Shown: positions 22,301-34,400 of the stretch, piece after piece
How the letters are laid out: the number at the start of each line of letters is the position of its first letter
Numbering within the stretch: the first letter of the stretch is position 1
NCBI GenBank assembly: GCA_963970005.1
Contig: CAXAMN010029027.1
Span: 528,750 to 592,749, forward strand
Direction of reading: 5' to 3'
Source of the DNA: Durusdinium trenchii
Lineage: Eukaryota; Sar; Dinophyceae; Suessiales; Symbiodiniaceae
Length of the DNA stretch: 64,000 nucleotides
Translations under genes and position numbers: made by a program
Notes under the pieces: model-generated
The model's database searches: none
What the model saw: only the letters and a program-made list of their open reading frames with translations
Told to the model about the DNA's origin: nothing

Positions 22301-25300
22301 ATAGGACCAAAGAAATTCCAGAATAGTTCAACCTTGTGATTCTTGGAACTTCTACACACCCAAGTCCTCCAATGAACGCCATCCTAGGGTTCTTTTCATA
22401 CAAAATCAGGCATGCAGTCTTCTAGATCGATCATTTTTCTATATTGGTCCTAGGTCCATCTAATGGTTTTTAGGTCCGCGCTTTCAGGCTTTCTACTCTG
22501 AGACGGGTGCATCTTCACTGGAACACATCCATTTTGGGTAGTCTGTGCTCACACCCGTTGGACTTGGGCCCAAACCAAAGCTCTTCATGCTCGCCTTTGA
22601 GGACCTTCGGATGACAAATGGAGAAAGCATAAATGAAAAACATCACGCAACTGATGGGAGGACCAATCATTGAACGCTTTGGAAGATAGCTTTGATGGCT
22701 TTGCGACGTTCGAGCAAAAATAATCTCTTTAGCATTCCTTAACTCTTTGGTATTAAGACATTCAAATTGAATGGCATGTCCATCGCCGTCACCCGAAGCG
22801 GCACCCATCTTACTCCTCAGAAAATTGACTTCACCATCACCCTTCGGCGCCTGGACCTTCTCGGCCATGGAACTGTACTCCTCGTTGAGGTCCAGGGCGG
22901 CGTCGCCCGCCACCTGCTGGTCGCTCACTGAGTTCGCGCGCCGCGCGGTAAGTCGCGCTCGCTGAGGAGGGGCGAAGAAGAGACCACCTGGTGAGTAGCA
23001 AGCATCAGGCAACTCAGCATCCAGTCCCCCATCCCTACATGCGAAGGTGTAGGAAGTGTAGGGTAAGACCGTTGAAGAACATGATATTTGAAAAAAGTGC
23101 CGGAACCGGTGTCTCTGTGTGCATGGTGCCTACATGGAAAAGAAAAGGCTACGTCCACCCCCCCGGTCCACCCCAAAAAGAAGCCCAACTCAACAGGCGC
23201 GCGTCGGAACCGGAACCGGACGAAGGAACGAATCCGGACGAAGCGCATGGCGCATTCGCGCCTTCACCGTCTTGGCCAGGTCCCCGAAACGCCCTGGGAG
23301 CTGGACAGGGCGTCCAAATCCAGACTGCTTTTGGTGGAAAAAAGTGGCTGGAAAGCATGGCCCCCAAAAGGGTATATGTCTCAGCATGTCCCAAGCGCCG
23401 GCATATGAGTGCTCATGGATTGGAATGGATTTGAAGACTTTCAGTGCTGCCAGGCTCAGCTGGATAGTATCCAGCTGTTTACATGGCAGGCCCGGCCTTC
23501 CCAACTCTTTAGGAGCTCTTCGGCCTTCTTCTGCTCCTGGACATGTGTGATCTCCGATTGAAGCACCCAAGGTTGAAAACAGAAGCTCGTCAATGACATA
23601 CACATTCATCATCACTCGTTCTGGCACGGATTTCACTAATTAGGACACGGACGGACCGAAACAAGCCAGGGCGCCTGGTTGGATTGATTCATGGAGGCCC
23701 CATTGGCCTCTTTGAGGGCTATGAGCAACCACTTACAAACACCTCAAACAAGGAGGTCTGGTGCACCCGGAACCACCCGCTCTCCTGGGCACTCAAGGCG
23801 GGAGGTGGCATGGCACCTCACAGCTGCGGTCCAACAAGGGTCTGACCGGTTCTCGTCGAAACGCGACTTGGAGTCGATGATGACATACGCATAGCGTCCT
23901 TGCTCCTAGTAGTAAGGCCAGGAGCCCCTAGTACTATCCTTGCTCCTAGTAGCGATGCCAGGAGCCCCTAGTAGCTTCATAAAGCTGCTGGCAGGATTGG
24001 GTCTAGTTCCATGTCACATCCTTTTTGTGGGTTCCAGTTCTTCACCTCAACCCCTGTCATAGATAGAAGTTCGTACAAAGATCCCCACGGTATAGAACGT
24101 GTGTGGGAATCTGTGCCACGATCCTATGTGGGGATCGCTATATATAGAACCCAGAAAACTGAGTATTACAAAAAAACGGCGGATCTCCTTCCAGTCAGGT
24201 TTGGGAGTTCTCCAACCCCCCCTGAAGGCTTCGGAGCTGGGGCCCCCGGACGGGCAGGTGCCGCCGGGACTGCTCCAGTGGCCTGGTGGCGTAGGGTGCA
24301 AAATGATGTTGGAGCCTCCAATCTTTTTAATCTTTTTATAAATGCGTGTGTGTGTGTGTGTCATAAGTGTTAGAGAGAGAGAGAGAGCGAGCGAGAGAGA
24401 GAGAGAGAGAGAGAGAGAGCATGTTACATAATGTTACATACAGAAGTGGAATGAGAGCTTACTTTGACCCAACTTGCTGCAAGCCGGCCACTGCGAATCC
24501 TCGGCCAAAATTGGAGCTTTCTTCATGACTTCCACTGGAAAGGCAGCACTCCACTCCACGGTGGGAAGCCAGAATCTGTACACAGCACCGAGGCAAGCTG
24601 GCGGTTCTTTCCGCTGAGCCGAATCAGCTCAGAAAAGCACCTTTCATTGGTGTTTCTATGCGGCTTTGGGGGGCCAAGCACTGGTTTCTACCGGCGTTGC
24701 TGTAGAAGAGAAAGGTGCTCCAAATCACTGGGAACCAAAAAGGCGCTCGAAAATTGGCACTGCGCGTGCAACTGCGCATCTATAAAACCGTGATGCTGCT
24801 GAAAATCATCTACCTGTAGAGTGGGGATCTACAAAACTCCTGGGAGAGCGGCTCGGAAACGCCCAGCTCCACACCGCAACGCCGTCACTCAGCATGTTCA
24901 GTTGCATGGCTTCACTTTCTCTCTGAACGACCGGCCTTTCCGGAAGCTTCCGGACCTCTGTCCTCACCGGCACTCATCGACCGGTCGGCGCTCTCGGAGC
25001 GGTCAGCTCGGCGTACTCGGTCACGAAGGCCACTGCCCAGGAGCCACAGTGCTTCACCCAAGAGTTGCTCTCATCACGAGAGAGCTCCTGGCTGGCAGTG
25101 GCGCGGCGCGCGGCCGTGGGTGGCGGGTGGTGCGTGTTGTGTTCGCTGGAGTGTTGTTTGTTCTTTTTTGGGGGGGATGGGGAGGTCCGAGATGGTCCGA
25201 GGCGGGCTGGGTTGGTGGATTGGTACTGCTCAGGAGGGATCAACCTTCTTGTTGTCATTGAATTCCAAACTGCTATGCAAGCATACTAAACTCTGGACTC

Positions 25301-28300
25301 TGGACTGCCAAGCCATGTTGATCACCAAAAACCACCAGTCCGCCATCTGAAGAACTTTGTGATCACCCTAGGTCAGCGCCAGCCTAGGCCAGCGCCTGTA
25401 ATCGCCTGTAGGCATCATCAAAAGGGCCGCAAAGAACACGAAGAAGCCTTCGACGGATCCCCCCTTCCCCGTTTTGGGGCCATGAGACCCCTTTGAGCCC
25501 GGAGCTCAACGATGCATCAACGATCGTGTGCAAACGGCACGGGTACCGCGTAAAGCTGTCCTCTGGTAGTGGCCAGGTCTGCCATGAGCATTCTTTTTGG
25601 TCAAAGATCTGCACCTTGGCCGCACAAAATGCGGGGCATCCTCCTCTCAGCCTACAGCACCAGCACCAGCTGACTGAGAGGCTTTTGCAGGGATGCCACC
25701 TAGTTTCATCATTCGGATGTTGCTGAGGCCTTTGGGCCTTTCCCATCCCTGAGGTGCAGCACGTTGCTGTCCCCCACCCACCGTCACCCGCCGTGTGCCA
25801 CAGCTTGTCCAGGCATGACCAAGGCACATGATCCCGACCAATGCACACCAGGTGATGGCCCATGTGGAAGAGCTCACCCAGGCTTTCGAAGGAGTCCTAA
25901 GTCAAGTAGAAAACTCAAACACTCCGGCAACCTGCTTCAAGATAGGTTTCTTACTGCACCAAGGTCCCAAAGATACGAGTAGATGAAGTGAAGGACGTCT
26001 TACTTACAGTATTGCACGGTGATTCCATCAGTGCTGATATCAGAATTCTACACCACCTGCATCACATCCCACGAATCACATGCCCCAAGTCTCTGCCAGC
26101 GGCAGCCTCGCCAGCTCTTCCACTTGGCCTGCCGCCAGCGCCACCAGCCGCGAGCTGGAGCACGTGTCCCGCTGGGCACCGCCGTTGCGCCGGAACAGGC
26201 GGAAGTCGCGGTGTCCCACGGTGCCGTCGCACTCCTGGGCTGGTGCGGAGCGTTTTGGGCGGCAAAACGAGGAACTTAAGGGCTTATCCTTGGTGTAAGA
26301 AGGTGGGAGAAGAAAGCTGGGACCTGGGTCATTCGGTGAATCTTGTTAAAGCTTATGTGCTATACAGTGGGAAGATGGGAAGAAGCTGAATATGAAGACA
26401 GAATCGGAATCTAGATGAATCGTTATGCAAACTCGTCAGCTCCCGCTTCCCTGCAGGCTGAACCCCGAAATCAGCTGAAGCGTCCATCCACCCCAAGGCT
26501 GCCACCAGCGTGTCATGGCTCCCCGCGGTCTGAACCGCGGCGGCGCCCGGGCGACGCCACGGGATGCTGCTAAACGAGACCTCCCAGGTACCTGTCTTCA
26601 GCGAGAAACGTTGGAGGAATCCGTGGCAGCTGTGCCTCAGCTGGGAAGGTCCACACTCGGTCCAGACTCGGCTCGTGAGGCACGAGCAGGGGTGCTTGAT
26701 GATTTTGGGTGGTGCAGCTTAGGTGTGGCTTCTTAAGTTGGGGATTCAGTTTGGTTAGACCTCTCCAGGAATGTCAAAGATGAGAGCAGGACGATTTCAG
26801 TGTACCGAACACAGACTTCGACACCTATGGGTCGATCTAAGTGTATCTAAGTCGATCCAAATCTATTATATATAAGTTAAGTGGTCATAATGGCAATGCT
26901 AGGCTGCAACCATGCTGTGACTTGATGTGGCTTGCAATTTCTTTGTGTGATCTCTTTTTGGGGAGTCTGGAAATCACATTGGTCACCTACGTTCAGAGTC
27001 TTAGTCTTTACAGTGTTTGAGACAAAGTCCCAGTGACATTGACATGTCTCAGCAAACAAGGCGGAAGACCCTTTCAAACTGGCACCCCCCAAAACAACAA
27101 AAAGAGGGAGAAAAAACACGCTCCAAAGCCAGCGGCATCTTGCTCCAGCCGCCCAGGATGCAAATCTCACTCGGCGAGGCCACGACAGCGCTTGAGAGGA
27201 TGGCATACGGTGCATCGGGCAATCGCACCCAGGTCCTCAGAGGGTGGATGGGCTCTCTAAACAAAGAGGTCTGAGACAAATTATTGGAACAGTCAATGCA
27301 GTACAGCATTGGGCAATGGCAACATGCATGTGTTGGAGTAAGTGTCTGAAATGTCTATCTATTTCATTCTATTTCTGTCCGCCTGCCTATTCGCAAATAT
27401 CCTTTGATTCCTTGGAATCCATCCTCCGTGCATGCCAGCCGAACCTGCCAAGAAGCCGATCCGCTAAGTCAAAGAGCCAAGGGCTATGAGCTCCCTGGTT
27501 TGGCGTCCCGGTCACCAGCAACTTTCGGCCGCAGAACAGGAACCGCGAGCCCAAGGAGGCTCTAAAGCACCTGCCTTGAGGTTCAGAGGTGAGACATTCA
27601 GCCACACCCTCTGGACTGCAGTGCCAAATCGCAGAGCTCCCATTTTCAAGCAAGTACCTTAGGGATGGAGCAAGGCATAGCAAGGAGAGGAACCGACGAG
27701 CACGGATGCCCGGCATAGGTAGGTGGTGAGTCCAAACACATCGACCGAAAGAGAGGGTGAACAGTTATGAACCTGGGTGAGCAGGGTGAACCTCCTGTTG
27801 TCCATCAATTGAAATCAATTGATCCATCCAGACTGATGCCTCAAATATCCCAAAATCCTTAAAGCAAGCATAAGCAGGCATCCTTGCTTTCCCCCCAAAC
27901 GCCTTCGACGGCTTTTTGGTCGTAGAACGTGCCCACACCAGGTCGCAAATGCCCCGGGCGGCCAGGATCAGCCACGGCCCGGGAACCAGCCTTGAGTGAG
28001 AGATGGAGACGTCTCTGGCGAAGCTCGCCGGAAGGCAAGAGCAGCTCCACCTGGCTGGCTTCAACGAACATCAAAGGAGAAGGACATGAAGAAATACTGT
28101 CCCACACCATCCACCCTGCTTGAACACTTTTTGCTTGCATGACTCATGACATCTCATGACCTATCGGCCTATCGGTATGCTATCTCAGCATCTTCCAACA
28201 GTTCTTCCAACTAAAGAACACTCTGCTCGTCCCTTCTTTCCAGCTGCAAGTGAGCCACACAGCGGCTCCCCAACAGCCAAACCACTCGTCCGGCGCAGGC

Positions 28301-28384
28301 AGAGGCGATTCCCGCCCGAGCCGCCGCAGCACGGTGCCAGCGGCGCGCGGGAGCCGGGGCCGGGTAGCCATTGGAGGTGCTCAT
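18162..28384 (-). CDS. Kelch-repeat protein with C-terminal coiled coil (about 17 exons)
   Basis: Reconstructed from GC-rich islands with AG acceptors and GT/GC donors that mostly keep phase. Proposed exons: 28384-28259, 28050-27939, 27574-27520, 27235-27120, 26640-26506, 26234-26080, 25651-25522, 25087-24982, 24282-24217, 23300-23217, 22961-22857, 22284-22171, 21717-21624, 21141-21087, 19343-19257, 18457-18348 and 18249-18162. The first third carries Kelch signatures, for example W-RLPDAPYAILSSA then ICILGGW. The middle is a Pro/Ala/Gly linker. The end is a charged coiled coil closed by TGA at 18164-18162. Kelch propellers bind protein partners, and a dimerising tail suggests a scaffold. Phase breaks remain at 27120/26640, at 21624/21141 and possibly at 24982, so small exons may be missing. 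It could also be two genes. Confidence 0.6.
19790..20325. repeat. diverged direct duplication of about 170 bp inside an intron
   Basis: 19790-19965 and 20148-20325 share the same order of blocks: ATATACCTCTTTCAGTCTGC, the TGGCTGGGCTGGGTGGCTTT stretch and CTTCAACCTCCACCC. A few indels separate them, and the period is about 360. Part of the middle also echoes the unit. It lies in the intron between exons 21087 and 19343 of the Kelch gene. Confidence 0.85.
21087..25087 (-). CDS. linker and helical exons of the Kelch/coiled-coil gene
   Basis: Exon 25087-24982 is polar. Exon 24282-24217 is a Pro/Ala/Gly linker. The rest (23300-23217, 22961-22857, 22284-22171, 21717-21624, 21141-21087) are increasingly helical and charged, with SELLGHLEIELDLG and LEERARSLNMQLDEL as examples. 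Three successive junctions (23217/22961, 22857/22284, 22171/21717) are phase 0 and compatible. The exon at 22961 may extend past its GT site, because the frame stays open for about 60 more codons. Confidence 0.5.
23893..23976. repeat. TCCTAGTAG/AAGGCCAGGAGCC repeat, copy 2
   Basis: Two units of CTCCTAGTAGTAAGGCCAGG and CTCCTAGTAGCGATGCCAGG, each followed by AGCCCCTAGTA, nearly identical to the copy near 6.4 kb. Intronic to the Kelch gene. Confidence 0.75.
24345..24419. repeat. (TG)n then (GA)n microsatellite
   Basis: A short TG run (24345-24361) is followed by an almost pure GA tract (24372-24419) with two GCGA interruptions. Intronic to the Kelch gene. Confidence 0.95.
25522..28384 (-). CDS. 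Kelch propeller region of the minus-strand gene
   Basis: Starts at ATG 28384-28382 (MSTSNGYPAPAP). The RWHRA...GIASAC..RVVWLLGS segment resembles a first Kelch blade. The exon at 27574-27520 gives SRFLFCGRK. That at 27235-27120 gives the clearest blade (WVRLPDAPYA, then CILGGW). That at 26640-26506 has RFSLKTGTWE followed by PWRRPGAAAV. That at 25651-25522 has VQIFDQKECSWQTWPLP. Each shows the small-hydrophobic/GG/aromatic rhythm of Kelch repeats. Diglycines are degenerate in several blades. The 27520 junction uses a GC donor. The blades support a propeller of about five or six units. Confidence 0.65.
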
Positions 28385-28836
28385 GGAAACTGCTCGGGTG
28401 CATTAGGGCAAACGTCCGAACCAGCACCCCAGGGAGACTAGTAAACTGGTCGTGGTTAAGGTAACCTGGTCGTGGTTAAATGCTAGTGTCGCTCCAAGGC
28501 AATAGTTTTTGTCGGTCAAGCTTTCTCAAAGAAAGATGTATGGTATTGTATGGTGTTGAAGGTTGCGTTTTTATGGGATACCTCGCGGGTTTTCTGCTTG
28601 ACTGTGTCAAGGGCAGGACGATGGGTGTAAATGCTTGCATCCTTTGCAGAACCTGTTTGGAACCTTGCGTTACCTCTGGACCATCGTAATCATCTTGCAT
28701 GACTGCGATTGAGCTTTCAATGCAATTACTCGAGCAAAATCAATACTTATATTGACCTCTAAGTCTAAATATTATGCCAAGATTCCACCACTTCACCCCA
28801 CGTAAATGACCTCCTGACCATAGTTTGATAAGATCC

Positions 28837-31497
28837 TCAAAGAATGGTGTTCAACTCAAACATTCCCCCCAGAAAAGCGGCCCATGCTAAATTCCATGGC
28901 AACTCACACCTGGGCTTTGAACCTCTTTGAGCTCTTTCTTGGGAACTCCCAACACCGTGGACCTCCTCCCAACACTGGTCACCGGGTGCCAGCAGCAACC
29001 ACTCAGCTCCCACCTTGGCCTTCGACGTGGCCTTCGACGGCGCAGCGGCACCTCGGCGGCCGAGGAGGTGTCCCACTGCCACGCGACATCCTGGTAGGAG
29101 GCCTGTGAGGGGAGAGCCGAAATCCAAAGAAGGAACCCCAAATCCAGTTCATCAAGATCAACAGGTATCAAAGCTTCTTTCAGTGGCTTCTGTTGCAGGC
29201 GACAATTGATGGAAACTGCATGAAGATGCGACCGTCCAAGGCGGGGGGTCCTTCTTCAAAAGGGCCAGACTTCTTGGAGTACAATGTTGATCTTCAAATC
29301 AAATAAGGCATAGTATGTTCAACATATACTAGTCATATCCTAGCGTGACTCCTACCATGCACTCTTTCAAACCACCAGGAGCTACATGCCTCATGGACGA
29401 CCGGACGCGCACTGAAAATGGCCGCTCGGCGCCCGAAAAGGGTTGCGTTTTCTTTTTTTCCGTGAGGACCTCCGAGCAAAAAATGCCAACCGTGCGCCAC
29501 CCACAGTGGACCAAATCATGGTAGATCATGTGATTGGCCATCTATTTGTTTGTGGAATGTGAGCACTGTGCATCTGAAGTCCTCTTTTATAGGTGTTCTG
29601 ATGGGCAGGGGTGCAAGTTGGACATCGCCCATTAAAGCGTCCAGAATCCAGTACTGATTATATAATACCATTGGTTTGTCGAATTGCAACTGTTTCTTCC
29701 ATCCACTCCAACTGAAGCCCATCCAATCCCCTTGGCCTTTGGCATCCTTTGGCCACCGGACCCGGCTGTGGAGAAGCCGCCTAGACTAGAAGGGCATGTC
29801 GACGGCCCGAATCGATGGGCGAATCGATCCATGCGGCACGAATCGATGCGGGTTCGGCAGCCATTTGACACTTCAGATGGTGTGAATCTAAGAATTGCCT
29901 CCCCGACTTGGTCGCGCAAGTGGTTTCGGCCGTGAAAGCATCTTGATGAGGTCTGCCGGTCTGCCATGAGGTCTGAACGCTTCCAACCAACAAAAAAGCG
30001 ACGTTTCTCCATGCGACTGCACAGTACGAGCGGTCTCTTTTCGCACCCCTTGTGCTTTGCACATGTTGGATGCCCGCTCTGCAGTTTGTTCTGGAGCAAT
30101 GCCTTGTGCCAGATGAAGACTTAGCATATCTCTAACACGTACCGTACCTCCAAGAGCTTGAGGGTTCTTGTCCTGATTCACCAACTACAAATCAAACGGG
30201 CCTATGGCCTAATTTCCTAACCTAGAGCCTCAGATTTCACAGTTCTCCATCCAATGTGGCCTAAGGACTTTGCTCCAGGCATTCCTCTAAGCTACGGACA
30301 TCACGAACCATCGAGCTCCAAAATCCAAAACCACGACTTGGTTCCCACGACTTAGGCGTTTTTGGACATTTGTTGGACCTCCAACATGTAGCTCCAATAG
30401 GTTCATGATAGGTCCTATCGCTCCGGACTTTTGCTGGAGATCTGCTACACTGATCGCCTCACAAGACCGTGATGGCCATCGAATCCAAGTTGCTCCTGAC
30501 AAGGGCGAGGCGAGTGGACAGTGGAGCGCGACAGTTCCGGTGCTGGGCCGAGAATGCGCTCGTTGAGCTGGTTGAGCTGTCTCAGAAGCACTGGATAGGT
30601 GCTAAAAATGGGCTCCAAGCACTGAACCAGCCGAACCCGTCGTGCCTTGAACTCTGAGAGCCTCCGACCCCCCCCTGGTCCCTGTCACAAACCATCGGAT
30701 CAATGCCCAGTGTGTGGATGAATTCCCCAAATCCTTCGATCCGACTTCAGGGTGGGAGCTCAGCTGTTCGAACTGGGCGTTTGGGCAGACGAACGGTGAC
30801 CAGTGAGGTCGCCCCGAGGGCCGACTCCACTGCAGCCCAAGTGGCACTTTGGCACGGCCCTCCGGTCGCGGCCGCGTGGCAGGGCGGGAGGCTTGGGCGT
30901 GGGCCGCGAAGAAGATGTCAGATGTGGTGCTGTTTTCCTGAGACTGCAAAAGGCTGGGAGGCATCCAGGCTTCAGGGGTGATGCTGCACGCTGGTTGCAC
31001 CCCCAAAACTGGCACGTCTATAGTTATACCATGCTGCCCACCCCCATGCCTTGATGGGTGAAGTGGCCACCCTACAAAAAAGCCATCGTCCTGGACGCCG
31101 TCTCTGTCTGGGTGTCTAGCAGTGTAGGGTAGTCTATTGGACACCCAACCAGGCTGAACCAGGTTGCAACACTGACTCCTAAGCTATCAAAGAATCATTG
31201 AAGCCCCCAACTCGATCAATGCATGTAAAAAAAAACACCCCCTCCCATCCCGAGCCCAGCTTCTAAGGGGATGCTCCGTGCCAGCTTGGACATCTGCCGC
31301 TCCGGCGACCCCGCGGCCGGCTTGGGGCTTCGCCGGGTCCGGACGTGGCCCCGCGGCTCCGGCGGTGGCGGATCCAGGGGATGCGTCAGCAGGTCGGGGT
31401 GGTGGAGGAGGTGCTGACAGCTGGTGCCCACTGGACCGATACAAAGGAGAGCTGCTGGGAAAGCCACCGTGGCGAAGAGGCAAGCAAAGAAGGTCAC
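28837..31497 (-). CDS. TM12 and C-terminal tail; 3' end uncertain
   Basis: The exon from 31497 begins VTFFACLFATVAFPAALLCIG (TM12) and continues into a Pro/Arg-rich cytosolic tail. Read straight on, it stops at TGA 31218-31216. If GGGG^GTGTTT at 31239 is used as donor, the tail continues in phase through 30829-30801, 30576-30468 (QLNERILGPAPELSRSTVHS) and an island from about 29096 to a stop at 28837. Both ends are plausible, and alternative splicing is possible. Confidence 0.6.
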
Positions 31498-34400
31498 CTG
31501 GGAAAAGGCCAAACCATCTTGGTGGTAGGTAGGTAGAATAATACCAGTTACATCATGTTACACCATAGGACCCGCAGGAAGGAGTCTTCCAACACCCGGA
31601 CCTCCGGTTTTGGGGGACACTGAGTGGGGGGTTTGAAGTCTTCTTGGGGGCCTCAGGCCGGCCACTGAGTCACTGAGTCCCCACCACAGACCTCTTGGAC
31701 TGACTCGCCGAGCACGAGCCATGGGCGTTCGTTCGTTCGTTCCGCGCCGCGCGCCCCAAGGCACAGAGGAAAGAACGGTGGCGAGCCTCAGGACACGCCA
31801 CAGACGTGGTGCTTGTGGCATGGTTGTGGCGAGTTTGCATGAGTGTTAGCTCGTTGTACACTATGAAACTCACTATATGAATATCAAAGAAACGCAACAA
31901 GTCTCCAGTGAATGGACCCTGCATCCTGCATGTCTTTTCTTGCGAAAAGCCCTTGTTGTGACACGACCGGTCCTGCACAATGAGGAGGATTTCTCTAGCG
32001 GATACTCAGTAACTCTGCACCACTGGTGAGCATCGAAGCTCCCAAAAGTGCTGTAACTGGAGATCGAACACCCAAAGACACACCACACACACGATGCACA
32101 CACACACACACCTGAAATGCTGGATGAGGAGCATGCTTGTTCTGCGATACGTTTGGGAAATGGTCTTAGCGTGTAGCTGCTACTTTTTAATGGGCAATGG
32201 GGGGGTATCTAATTCTAAATTCCCACAGCCATGGCATACCTTCGCGCCCTCCCAAGCCTTGGCCAGCACATGAGCATTGCATGAACTTCTCCTCCTACCT
32301 CCCTCACTCTGCACCCATCCATCAATCCCTCCCTGACTTTTTTTAGTTTCAGGGGCTTGACGAAGATCACCAGCTGGCAAAAGAAGAGGAAGAAGCTGGA
32401 TCCCAGTGTGGTGATCGCGGATCCCAGGATTGAGCTGGACCTGGACCGCTTGCGACCGCTTCGACCGCCCCTCACGTCAAATGGCAGCGCGTCGCACGTG
32501 GATTGGAGGGTACTTTGGAGTCGGAGGGTATATCAAACGTATACAGTAATCGGAGGGTGCCAGAAAAGGTGGCGATGAGGATGATGCACATGCCGGTGGC
32601 ACAATGTTGCACATGGTTTTTGGTCCAACTGGGTGAGGTGTGGAGAAATGTTAGCTCGTGATGACACACTGCTCAGGACAAGATGCATGCAGTTCAAGGC
32701 ATAGAGCCTCAGTGCGGATGCATCTGTTTGGGCCCCTTCACGGGGGCGTCTCTAGGATCAAGATATATAGGCTGATAGGCCCAAGAAAGTTGCTTGGCAG
32801 GCTAGTATGCTAGAACCCTTGAAGTGCAGAATATGAGGTTCTTGCCACAAGTGAAATTATGCGTCTGCCTTTGTTATAAGCAAGAAATGACATCACGAGG
32901 CCCTCAGAGTTTCAATAGATCATCTCAAGTCTCTGTCGCAGCAAAGGAGGCAACGATGTTCTCAAACAGCATCAGCGAAACAACTAACCCACTGGTGGAA
33001 AGAACAGTCCCACTGCGGTGAGAGTCCATGGCTGTTGTGGTACTTCATGGGATCTGCTCGAGATGCATCTGAGAAGCCGTCTTGACGGAGAGTTTCAACA
33101 CGGGCTGTCGCGTGCAAATACACTCAGCTTTTGCAAAGGCAAACGCGCCTAGTTCCTCTCCACAAGACCAGTGTCTGGAGGGAGGGGTCACATCTACCGC
33201 AGCAGCGAGTCGCAGCTCGCGGGACCGGTAATGTGTGCCCTTCCGGTTTGTATGCCCTGTTACACTATTCATCTAACCCCCCTTTTCCGCATGGCGTTAC
33301 GGCGTTGCAACACCATGTTCGACCTGCGTCCTGATCTCCACCTCGGGATCTGCCGGTCTCGGCCAAGCAGCACGGCCTCCCGGCGCCGCTCGTAGAGACT
33401 GCCCAGCTGTGCAGAGGCGGCTGTGAGGGTGTGTTCCTGATACCTGGGACGTGAAGTGGATTGCACTCCAGGGTTCCAGGCCTCGAAGTGGATGGCATGG
33501 CCCCAAAAGGAAGGGAGATGCCATAAGAAACAAAGACAAGAACAGGGAGTGGTCCACTTCCATGTTAGTTCCGGGGAGTGCAGTTCTATCTTATATAGTG
33601 CTTTTGGATGCTGTGGGGGTTCACCCCTCTGGGTTCTGCAACTGACTTCATTGGAGTGGAAGGCCACTGAGATGAGTGGAGCCCACGTACTCCACGTCCA
33701 CGTCCATGTCCAGTCATTGGGAGTGGAAACCAAGGAGATGTGTCGACGATCCGCTCGATCCGCATTGGAGCATGGAGCATTGGAGAGCTGAATGATAGCT
33801 ATCAAGACGATCCGCTACCATGCTCCTTCCTCTCCCATGCTAGCAATGCTAAAGAGCATTGAATCAAGATAATCAAGACGATCCGCTATGAGCATTGGTA
33901 GCAGGAAGGATATATAACATCCACTTGATTCGTCTCCCGGTCGCCGAATGGCAATTCTGGGGACTCGAGGGACCGGACCCGTCCACCGGCAGCCGAGTAA
34001 CACGTGACGAACCACGTGACGAGTAACACGAGGAACACGTGGCATGCGCATGCTGCGACTTGACAAAGGTGAGGCATTGGTCATCATTGGCATATGTGAG
34101 AAGAGGATTTGTCTCATTGCAGCTTTTGGTGGATCGATCCACTACATTTCATGGAGGTGTTGAGAGTTAGCAGTTAGCAGTCCATCCGCGCCTCCCATGT
34201 CCACCCTGATGTGGACTCCAATGCAGGGGCTTTCTCCAACACCGGGCTCGGTATCGCCGGTCCACTGGGTGGTCCCGAAGGGAGGGACTAGGCAGATCTG
34301 CCGGTCGGTGATCCAAACGACTCCAAGCTGCTTGTGGGCAATGTGCAGGGAGTAGGTGATGCTGTATCCCACAAAGACGATGAGACCCAAGATCTCCAGG

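Noticed and set aside
29888-30184. Minus-strand ORF with LGGTVRVRDMLSLHLAQG
   Set aside because: Protein-like but AT-richer than host exons, with no splice-site frame and no recognised family. Left unannotated.
31670-31821. GC-rich minus-strand island at 31.7 kb
   Set aside because: Exons 32362 and 31497 already join TM11 to TM12 in phase. Inserting this island would break the helix pair.
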